Below are positions 52,518-58,805 of a DNA stretch of 58,805 nucleotides, piece by piece. The stretch is from Acidimicrobiaceae bacterium. GTDB lineage: Bacteria; Actinomycetota; Acidimicrobiia; Acidimicrobiales; Poriferisodalaceae. The stretch spans positions 1 to 58,805 of the forward strand of contig JAPOPC010000103.1 of assembly GCA_026713105.1 (NCBI GenBank), in the 5' to 3' direction. How positions within the stretch are numbered: the first letter of the stretch is position 1; every line of letters begins with the position of its first letter. The translations under genes and the position numbers were made by a program. Below the pieces are notes generated by a model that saw only the letters and a program-made list of their open reading frames with translations, was not told the origin of the DNA and did no database searches.

Positions 52518-54434
52518 TTAGCGCTCGCGCGCGGCGTCGAGGGCGGCGCGGGCGGCCGCCACCCGGGAAGCGGCGTCGTCTCGTGACAGGGCCGGCGGCT
52601 CGGCGGTGGCCGCAGCGATGAGTGCCAGCCATGGCGAAGGGCTGCGAGGCCCGCTCGCTGTTGAGCGTCCTGCCCGGTGCCGAGCCCAGGTGAGGTGCAG
52701 TGTGCGGGTGGCTCGCGAGACGGCGACGTAGAACAGCCGTCGTTCCTCAGGGTCGTCATGGCGCAGGGGCACGAGGCCGTCTTCGACGCCGGCAATCACC
52801 ACATGACGCCACTGCAGGCCCTTGGCGGCGTGAAAGGTCGCGAGGGCAACGGCGCCGTCGCGCTGATCGAAGGGCGTGCCCGATTGGTGGCTGTCGAACA
52901 GGTCACCAGTGAGTTCGCGGTCGCTGCCCGACAGCAGCCGCACCCAGGTCGCGAACCCCTCGCCGGTGGGACCGCTGTGTCTGGACTGGCGGCCGGACGT
53001 GCGCGACATCTCGGCCAGGTAGGCATCGGCGAGGTCGAGCACTCGCATCGTCACAGGTTCGAGCGGAACGGGGGCCCCAGGTTCGAGGGCGCTGGCATCG
53101 AGTGCGTCTGCGCGCAGGTCTTCCACGACCGTGGCGAAGTGCGCATCTGTTGTGCTGAGCTGCTCGAGCAACTGCTGGACGGCGGGAAGCTGCAGGAACG
53201 AGCTTCGCTGGCCGCTGAGACGGGCGGGAATGCCGCGGGCCTCGAGGGCCGCGGCGATGTCTGCGAGCTGGGCGTTGGTGCGAGCGAGCACGCCGAATGA
53301 GTCCCAGCGCACACGGCCGACGTGACGGTCCGCGATCCAGCGGGCGATGCCCGATGCTTCGGCTGCAGCATCATCGAACGCCGTCACCGTCGGCGCCGGG
53401 CCGGTCTCGTGCGGGCGTGCCGCTGACTGCGCGCTGCCGCCGATCTCGGCGGCGCCCGCATCGCCGTGGCTCGCGATGACGGCGTGGCCTGCGGTGATCA
53501 GCGATGGGTGGCTGCGGTAGTTGAGCTCGAGCCGAACCACCTGCGCACCCTCGAAGTGCCGGTGAAACTCGGCGATGTAGCGGCTGTCGGCGCCATTCCA
53601 CCCGTAGATCGCCTGGTCGATGTCGCCGACAGCGCAGATGTCAGCAGCTTCGTTGTGCACCGCGTCGGAGCCACCGATCCACTCCCACAGCAGGTTCCAC
53701 TGCAGCCGGTTGAGATCCTGAAACTCGTCGACGAAGAAGTGCCGGTGCAGCCATCGCTGAGCTGCTGCGAAGTGCTCGTCGGCGCGCATCAGGCGCGTGC
53801 ACTCGGCAAGCAGATCGTCGAAGTCCAGCAGGCGGCGGCGCGACTTCGTGCGTTCGAAGTGCTTGAACAGCTCTGCAGCAGCTTCGCCTCCCTGGCGCCC
53901 GAGCCGTCGCATCGCGGGTCCCTCGCGGTAGTCGGCAACCGACAGGTCACCAGCCTTTGCCCAGTCGATCTCGCGCAGCGCCGTGGCGACCGTGATCGGC
54001 GGCCTGGGGCCGAACGCCCGCTGGAGGTGCTCTGACAGCTCGCCGCTGAGCGATGCCCGGTTGGGCAGGATCTTCCGCTCGCCGCGTCCGTGGTCGATGT
54101 CGTATTGGCGCACCTGCGCGAGAGCGATCGAGTGAAACGTGCCCACCGGACCCATGTCGTCGACATCGAGCTGTCGCAGCCGCGACCGAAGCTCCCTCGC
54201 GGCCCGACGCGTGAATGTCACTGCCACGGCGCGTCGAGCCTGCATCGACTCAGTAGCCGCGCGCCAGGCGATCCGATGTGTCAGCACCCGCGTCTTGCCG
54301 CTCCCCGGTCCGGCCACCACAAGCAACGCGGCGGCCCCTGAACGCACGGCGGCACGCTGAGCGGCATCGAGCCCGTCGTCAGCCGGCAGCGCCTCGCCCC
54401 GATCCGCCACCGCATCGCTCGCCGAGTCGTTCAT
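52518..54434 (-). CDS. UvrD/PcrA-like superfamily 1 DNA helicase
   Basis: The 638 residues contain the SF1A motifs in order. The Q-motif/LDAAQRAAVR is followed by Walker A VAGPGSGKTRVLTHRIA (about 40-56), Ia VTFTRRAARELRSRL and Walker B HFFVDEFQDLNRLQW. AICAVGDIDQAIYGWNGAD (III), LELNYRS (IV), LATFHAAKGLQWRHVVIAGVEDGLVPL (V) and RRLFYVAVSRATRTLHLTWA (VI) complete the set. It is shorter than UvrD1/PcrA and lacks their C-terminal tudor-like domain, resembling a UvrD2-type enzyme without the HRDC domain. A role in repair or replication restart is expected. Confidence 0.9.
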   Translation of the reverse strand: MNDSASDAVADRGEALPADDGLDAAQRAAVRSGAAALLVVAGPGSGKTRVLTHRIAWRAATESMQARRAVAVTFTRRAARELRSRLRQLDVDDMGPVGTFHSIALAQVRQYDIDHGRGERKILPNRASLSGELSEHLQRAFGPRPPITVATALREIDWAKAGDLSVADYREGPAMRRLGRQGGEAAAELFKHFERTKSRRRLLDFDDLLAECTRLMRADEHFAAAQRWLHRHFFVDEFQDLNRLQWNLLWEWIGGSDAVHNEAADICAVGDIDQAIYGWNGADSRYIAEFHRHFEGAQVVRLELNYRSHPSLITAGHAVIASHGDAGAAEIGGSAQSAARPHETGPAPTVTAFDDAAAEASGIARWIADRHVGRVRWDSFGVLARTNAQLADIAAALEARGIPARLSGQRSSFLQLPAVQQLLEQLSTTDAHFATVVEDLRADALDASALEPGAPVPLEPVTMRVLDLADAYLAEMSRTSGRQSRHSGPTGEGFATWVRLLSGSDRELTGDLFDSHQSGTPFDQRDGAVALATFHAAKGLQWRHVVIAGVEDGLVPLRHDDPEERRLFYVAVSRATRTLHLTWARHRAGRSTASGPRSPSPWLALIAAATAEPPALSRDDAASRVAAARAALDAARER

Positions 54435-54466
54435 TACAGCGAACCTACGCGTTGCGCATGAACGCG

Positions 54467-54634
54467 CTACGTGCTGTCTTCGGCGTCTGTGCCGTTGTCC
54501 TCAGTGCAGGTGAGACCACGGAACGGGTCACGACCCGCTGCTGCGCGCTGTAGGCACCGCCTCTCCATCAGTTCCCCGAGGTAGCTGCCCCCGCCGCCTG
54601 TCAACTGCGCGTCTGTGACACCGGCAGGCTTCAC
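54467..54634 (-). CDS. Doubtful small ORF fused to the IS relic (55 aa)
   Basis: From GTG 54634 the frame reads VKPAGVTDAQLTGGGGSYLG and ends at a TAG at 54467. The first 14 residues correspond to VKATSVTNACLAGG in copy 1 of the relic, which I take to be the transposase start. The remaining 40 residues (ELMERRCLQRAAAGRDPFRG...) have no counterpart there. The frame stays open upstream to 54715, including a CDDACTRC motif, but without a start codon. It is either a decayed transposase joined to unrelated sequence or a small unrecognised gene. Confidence 0.3.
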   Translation of the reverse strand: MKPAGVTDAQLTGGGGSYLGELMERRCLQRAAAGRDPFRGLTCTEDNGTDAEDST

Positions 54635-54759
54635 CTTGCAGATGTCCCCCTGAACCTGCTGACGCGCACATCGAGTGCACGCGTCGTCGCAGGTCAGAGG
54701 GGCTTTTCCGCGGACTCACACAGACCCGCACACAGCGCCCATGAACAATCAGGGCTAGG
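54592..54759 (-). mobile_element. Relic of the 5' end of an IS1380-like insertion sequence (copy 2)
   Basis: This stretch is the inverted counterpart of 575-740. Exact blocks are 54740-54759 (20 bases) and 54684-54715 (32 bases). The similarity begins sharply at 54759, which I take as the original outer end of the element. It stops near 54592 before the diagnostic AGGGEAC motif seen in copy 1, so only the leader and first transposase codons remain. With copy 1 it forms a pair of inward-pointing inverted repeats 54 kb apart. Confidence 0.75.
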
Positions 54760-54863
54760 CTCCCGACGCTTCGCCGATTTTGAGTGCTGCGATTCCAGAC
54801 ATGATCTCCGGCAAACGAATCGAGGCGCAGTAGCTTCGACAGTTAGCGAACGAGGATGTACGC

Positions 54864-56051
54864 ATGGAACGAACGCCGCTCGCGCAAGCACTCGTACAAG
54901 GTCGTTTTGAGAATTTTTGCGATATCTCGCAGCATCTCAGAGGGCGTGAATCTCAAGGCGTTTCGTATCTTTTAGATCTATCTGATTCTGCAATTTGCGG
55001 TACCGCGGACTCGTCCGCCATCCGTCTCCATACGCCGTCTGTCATGACCTTGGCGAATCTGATTTCAGGACGTTTTCGGCGATTGAACCTGAGGGTCCGC
55101 TTGCCGAATGCAGACAGCATCAATCGGCAGCTAGCGCGTGGCGGCATCTTTCACGCGATCGCAAGAAGAGCCGGACCAACGCACATTGAGAACGAACCGG
55201 CCGAATGGCTCGAAACGATGGAAAGCTGGAACAGAGACTTTCATCCGAGTGACTGCCAGATGCGGAGGGACGCTCTCGTCGACTCCAAGATCGAGCCTTC
55301 GCCGACGCGTTCGATGCGAGCGGCATTTCAGAGGCAGCTTTTCTCCGTCATTCAGCCGCATATGCGCAAGGCCATCGAGGTCGGTGACGATATGCAGCCA
55401 CTCGCGTCGACCTGGCTGACTGACAGGCTTGGCGTGACTTCGAGTTCGGAGGCGAGCATTCAGATCGACGACTACCTGGGAGCCTTTCAGCAAATCGTCG
55501 TGAACATTTGCGAGCACGCCAGAATCGAGGACACTAGGGGAGGCAGCTCCCTTGCGCAGATCTACGCCACCTACGGCGGAGGTGAGCGGAGTCTGAACCG
55601 GCTGCAGCTCATGGTCGTCGACAACGGCTACGGACTCTCGAAGTCGTTGCCCGAGCGGTACCGTGACAAGCACCGCAACGCTGCAGAGTCGCTGACCGAC
55701 GCATTGATGGGCAATCTGCCGGGATTTTCCGGCGCACGCGGTCGAGGCCTCAAGTACGTCCGAGAGACTGCGATGGCCAACCATCGATCAAGCGGCAGCG
55801 GTGTCACGCCCAACCGGATATCGGTGATAACCGTCGGAGACGCCCTGGATTCAGCTGCGGTGCTGAGCTGGAGCGCGGACTCCGCTGACCCGACGGTTCA
55901 GCAGTACGAAGGTGTGCCCGTCATGGGAACGCTCGTCATGGTCTCACTGGGGGTGAGACTTGGATCTCTGAGCGGCGGGTCGGTCCGGGACGACGAGCTG
56001 GAGATGGACTTCAGCGAAGAGCGGAGACTTGTCGCCTCTCAGCTGGCCTGA
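54864..56051 (+). CDS. GHKL ATPase with STAS-like N-terminal region
   Basis: ATG 54864 has GAGGA upstream. The 395-residue protein has an N-terminal alpha/beta region (about 20-100; YLLDLSDSAICG, LNLRVRLPNADSINRQLARGGIFHAIAR) that looks like the STAS-like domain often fused to such ATPases. A helical linker follows, then a Bergerat ATPase core: N-box IVVNICEHA (N214, E217), G1 box VVDNGYGLS (253-257) and G2 GARGRGLKYVRE (290-301). No kinase phospho-acceptor or sensor domain is present. Composition is less GC-rich than the core genes. It is followed after 18 bases by an 864-residue partner; the two probably act together. Confidence 0.75.
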   Translation: MERTPLAQALVQGRFENFCDISQHLRGRESQGVSYLLDLSDSAICGTADSSAIRLHTPSVMTLANLISGRFRRLNLRVRLPNADSINRQLARGGIFHAIARRAGPTHIENEPAEWLETMESWNRDFHPSDCQMRRDALVDSKIEPSPTRSMRAAFQRQLFSVIQPHMRKAIEVGDDMQPLASTWLTDRLGVTSSSEASIQIDDYLGAFQQIVVNICEHARIEDTRGGSSLAQIYATYGGGERSLNRLQLMVVDNGYGLSKSLPERYRDKHRNAAESLTDALMGNLPGFSGARGRGLKYVRETAMANHRSSGSGVTPNRISVITVGDALDSAAVLSWSADSADPTVQQYEGVPVMGTLVMVSLGVRLGSLSGGSVRDDELEMDFSEERRLVASQLA

Positions 56052-56069
56052 GCGCGCGCAGATCCTGCG

Positions 56070-58664
56070 ATGGCCCATAAGTATCTGCGCGTCGACGTCA
56101 ACGACAATGCCCCTGAGTCCATCGACTCGGAGCCGGTCGACTTCCACTCTGACTTCGGCATCCCGCGGAGCAGGCCGTCACCGCAGACGACAGGCCCGGA
56201 GCACGCCAGCACAGACGACGAACTGGAGGACTTCGTCTTCGTTGACCTCCACGAGGCGCGACGGCAGCAGCGGGACCTCGGCCGCTGGGGGCCCGAAAGA
56301 CTCCGAGAGGCGATACAGCTTCGCAAGAACCACCTCGCCGGCAGCAGGTTCGTGCTGTTCCGCTGGCCATGGCTGGCACTGAACTCTGGGGAGCGGCACG
56401 ACAGCCAGATTTCGGAATGGCTGGACAGCTTGATCGGAGACAACCACGGCGAAGGCGTGCTGTCGGACTCGGTGACCAGGATAGGAGTCGTCCAGCACTG
56501 CGTCGGCGACGAGCCGAATACTTGCTGGGCCGGATCGGAACCAGATGCTGGCCTCGGTGTCCTCGACGCAGCCCGGGCCATCGAGACAGCGGCTCTGATC
56601 ACGAGAGGCAATGCCTACTGGAAGCCTTCGAGGTACCACTACATCCTGCCGAGCGGGGAGCACACGGACCGATTCGTTCGCATCGGCGACGCCTTGCGCA
56701 CTCCACACGATGCATATGCCATGGCGTGCTGGCTGACCCCATGCCTCACCGACGACGTAGCGATCCTCTCGGACACTGCTGGGCTGAACGCTCTTCTCAT
56801 TCAGCTGGAAGAGATCCTGGCACGCGCCGGCAGCGCAGCCAGCCACACTGTCGTCCTGCCGGAATACGAGATCAGCAAGCCGGCTGTGCGTCGTCTACTC
56901 GAAAGAGCCGCAACGGGCTCGACGAGGCGTTTTCTCGGAGTGCAGTCAGTCAACTCGACCGGAAGCCTGCGAGAGCTCCTGGCAGGTGAGCTCGCACGGG
57001 TTTCGGACGGAAGACTCGAGTGGACGCTCGATGTGCTGGTCGACAGGTCGCCCTTCGCGGTTGCGCAGCTGTTCTCCGAGACCGAACACAGTCAGCATTC
57101 GCAGATCTGGCTGGATCTCAGCTACCGCGAAGGCCAATCCAAATTCGGCTCGTGCAGCCTCTGCAATGCTTCCGACAAACCGCAGCCGGTACACATCAAT
57201 CCTCGCAACTACAGAGAAGTCGTGCTGCCCGAGCCGAGCCTGGCCATGCCGGCCATCGACTACGCGGTCGAAGCCCAGGCATTCTGGACCAGGGTCTCAC
57301 GTACGAAGGGCATCGCCATCGAGGCTCGGCCGCACCCCGGAAGCCTCGAAGCACGCGGAAAACACCAACGACTGCCCGTTCGGCCATTCTTCGAGTTGAT
57401 CGCCGAGCCCGGCGGACTGGAGGAATTGGTCCGAGAGCGCATCGCGAGCCTGCGCAGATCCGCTGTGAACGACCGAAACGCGACGGTTCGATGGAAGTTC
57501 GACGACATCGGTCTCGTCGTCGCGAACCAGATCGATGTGGTGAACGCTGTCCGCCCAGAGTTTGCGGGGCAGGGCGATGTGGATCTCGAGGTAAGCGCAA
57601 GAATCGTGCTTGGCTGCCTCGGCATCGAGAACGATGTGCCATTGCTCGCTTGTACAGCAGGATCGCAAACCGACACGCCAAACGCGGAGATCGCCCGACA
57701 CGTACAGCAACTGGCCAGCGACAAGGCCATTCTCCTGTTCAGCTGGGGTGCCGTAACCGGCCTGAACCTCCGATTGCTGAAGATGCGAGTCTCACAGGCA
57801 CTGGACGCGACAGGTGCCAGCAACCCCATGAGAGGCGTCGTCTTCCACAGCCGACCGGCGCATCCCTCCGATTGGGAAGCGACCGTCAACTCGTTCAAGC
57901 CGTCTCGGTCAGAGCCGTCCCGACTTGGAACACTGTGGACCAGCAGCTTTCCGTGGTCCTCACCGCTGGTCGACGAATACCTGCTGCTCGACCGCATCGA
58001 CTTCGACGCGATCGACATCTCCGACGATGCGAGGACATTCCTCGAAGAACGGAAGCGCTTTCTGCGATTCCCAGAGACCTACGGAGGCAGAGAAGACGAC
58101 TGGTCGCCCCGATTCGAGAACGCCGACGCCAAGATCGGCCCAGGTCACGTTTTCTGGGGCATGTCGGTTGACGAAATGCACCAGTCCGAACTGCGAGGGC
58201 AGTCGCTGTACGGCAATCGACTCGACCCGATGACTGCCTATGCGGCCATCGGATCAACGATCAACTACACACGCCATTCCGCAGGAACTGCCTCTGCGCC
58301 GCGCTGGATCCGTTTTGACATGGCCCGCATTGTCCACTCCTACTACGACGCCATCATTATCTGCTCGATTCTGAGATGGCTCAAACCCGGCGAAATCAGC
58401 TGGGACTCCGAACCCGCTGATGCGGCCAACGCAGCCAACGCAATGAAGTTCCTGATTGAACAAGTCGAGAACTCACCTGAGGAGAAGATCATCTTGCTGC
58501 CCGAACTGCTGCTCGCGGACGCACAGGGCAAAATCCCGGACAGCGGCAGGGAAGTGCTGCGGGAAACGGCCCGATCGGCGATGCAAACCGTCGCGTCTCA
58601 GGCCGGCGGCGCGATGGGCCGAGGGGCACTCGAGATCGGACTCGCGCTCGCGGAAAGGCCATAA
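56070..58664 (+). CDS. Large unknown protein with OPRT-like (phosphoribosyltransferase-fold) signature
   Basis: The 864-residue protein has a disordered first 50 residues. Around 188-250 it reads RYHYILPSGEHTDRFVRIGDALR, then DDVAILSDTAGLNALLIQLEEIL. This resembles the L-SG-H-D strand and following Rossmann-like strand/helix of orotate-type PRTases. A possible zinc knuckle CSLC lies at 362-365, followed by PVHINPRNY. Near residue 567 a second hydrophobic strand-loop-helix (AILLFSWGAVTGLNLRLLKM) resembles a PRPP loop without its acidic pair. The last 100 residues are helical. No transmembrane segment is seen. The PRTase relation is an inference; catalysis is doubtful because the DD motif is missing. 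It is paired with the GHKL gene upstream. Confidence 0.65.
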   Translation: MAHKYLRVDVNDNAPESIDSEPVDFHSDFGIPRSRPSPQTTGPEHASTDDELEDFVFVDLHEARRQQRDLGRWGPERLREAIQLRKNHLAGSRFVLFRWPWLALNSGERHDSQISEWLDSLIGDNHGEGVLSDSVTRIGVVQHCVGDEPNTCWAGSEPDAGLGVLDAARAIETAALITRGNAYWKPSRYHYILPSGEHTDRFVRIGDALRTPHDAYAMACWLTPCLTDDVAILSDTAGLNALLIQLEEILARAGSAASHTVVLPEYEISKPAVRRLLERAATGSTRRFLGVQSVNSTGSLRELLAGELARVSDGRLEWTLDVLVDRSPFAVAQLFSETEHSQHSQIWLDLSYREGQSKFGSCSLCNASDKPQPVHINPRNYREVVLPEPSLAMPAIDYAVEAQAFWTRVSRTKGIAIEARPHPGSLEARGKHQRLPVRPFFELIAEPGGLEELVRERIASLRRSAVNDRNATVRWKFDDIGLVVANQIDVVNAVRPEFAGQGDVDLEVSARIVLGCLGIENDVPLLACTAGSQTDTPNAEIARHVQQLASDKAILLFSWGAVTGLNLRLLKMRVSQALDATGASNPMRGVVFHSRPAHPSDWEATVNSFKPSRSEPSRLGTLWTSSFPWSSPLVDEYLLLDRIDFDAIDISDDARTFLEERKRFLRFPETYGGREDDWSPRFENADAKIGPGHVFWGMSVDEMHQSELRGQSLYGNRLDPMTAYAAIGSTINYTRHSAGTASAPRWIRFDMARIVHSYYDAIIICSILRWLKPGEISWDSEPADAANAANAMKFLIEQVENSPEEKIILLPELLLADAQGKIPDSGREVLRETARSAMQTVASQAGGAMGRGALEIGLALAERP

Positions 58665-58722
58665 CGGGCGCTTCGCGTTTCCGCGTGGGGTAGCGCTGTG
58701 AGGGTCCGGGCTGGATAGGGAG

Positions 58723-58769
58723 GGATCCCCCAGAATCGGAGGTGTCGAGACCCCGATTCGGGAGGATCC
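58723..58769. promoter_or_regulatory. 17-bp inverted repeat overlapping the ribosome site of the next gene
   Basis: The arms 58723-58739 and 58753-58769 pair at 15 of 17 positions around a 13-base loop. The right arm contains GGAGG (58761-58765), the ribosome site of the GTG at 58772. Folding would hide the site, so translation may be controlled, or this may be the terminal repeat of a mobile element. Confidence 0.5.
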
Positions 58770-58771
58770 CC

Positions 58772-58805
58772 GTGGCTGTTGACCTTACGCGTGCGTTGTT
58801 GCTGA
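58772..58805 (+). CDS. Start of an unidentified gene running off the right edge
   Basis: A GTG 6 bases after GGAGG opens a frame MAVDLTRALLL that is still open at the window end. Eleven codons are too few to identify it. The strong inverted repeat just upstream makes a transposase or a translationally regulated gene both possible. Confidence 0.4.
   Translation, partial: MAVDLTRALLL

Noticed and set aside
575..54759. Composite transposon spanning the window
   Set aside because: The bracketing IS copies are incomplete and decayed, and the cargo is mostly core genes (coaA, map, nucS, ettA), not a mobile load. Inversion or independent insertion fits better.
54864..56051. Sensor histidine kinase
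   Set aside because: It has GHKL motifs but no HisKA/dimerisation His box, HAMP, PAS or membrane segment, and no response regulator follows.

Overview
The window is GC-rich bacterial DNA with short intergenic gaps and frequent GTG/TTG starts. It most likely comes from an actinobacterium of the Acidimicrobiia type. Several genes point there: nucS/endoMS, a mycothiol-dependent-type isomerase, two F420-type luciferase-like oxidoreductases, a VanW-domain wall protein, and many CoA-ester enzymes (MaoC hydratases, enoyl-CoA hydratases, a CaiB-type CoA transferase). Class-level assignment is an inference from gene content. I found no rRNA, tRNA or CRISPR array.

Layout. (1) 1-12.2 kb is an accessory region: a broken operon end, a truncated NYN nuclease, a relic of an IS1380-like transposase, a PP2C fragment, orphan genes, and a tight four-gene operon (2718-7831) with a PP-loop/PAPS-reductase-like protein, a GHKL ATPase and two unknown proteins. 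A DEDDh-BRCT exonuclease, an ion channel with an unusual pore and an AAA15 ATPase-PIN nuclease pair follow. (2) 12.3-20.0 kb is small-molecule metabolism: nitroreductase, keto-enoate hydratase, RidA, DUF1330, TauD dioxygenase, enolase-superfamily enzyme and MFS exporter. (3) 20.1-42.5 kb is mostly core and CoA/F420/mycothiol metabolism plus msrA, map, coaA, a geranylgeranyl-reductase-like flavoprotein, VanW, nucS, a PEP-swivel protein and cysQ. (4) 42.7-48.7 kb is a complete polar amino acid ABC transporter operon. (5) 48.7-54.4 kb holds a HAD hydrolase, ettA, exonuclease III and a UvrD-like helicase. (6) 54.4-58.8 kb is accessory again: a second IS1380-like relic in inverted orientation, a STAS-like/GHKL ATPase gene, a large partner with an OPRT-like signature, and the start of another gene.

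The two accessory flanks are the places to look for undescribed systems. Each has its own GHKL-family ATPase with unannotated partners, and each is marked by a copy of the same decayed insertion-sequence end. The 42 kb between them is ordinary chromosome. Two other non-coding elements stand out: a 79-bp palindromic repeat present twice, each time exactly between convergent genes, and a set of small tandem hairpins plus a strong terminator-like stem between the transporter's binding-protein gene and its permeases.

Non-coding stretches above 300 bases: only 575-905 and 54435-54863, both largely IS relic. Intergenic gaps of 150-270 bases (1486-1652, 2550-2717, 7832-7995, 9157-9323, 10011-10277, 17042-17207, 25139-25313, 42510-42749, 43908-44163) show no further gene that I can support.
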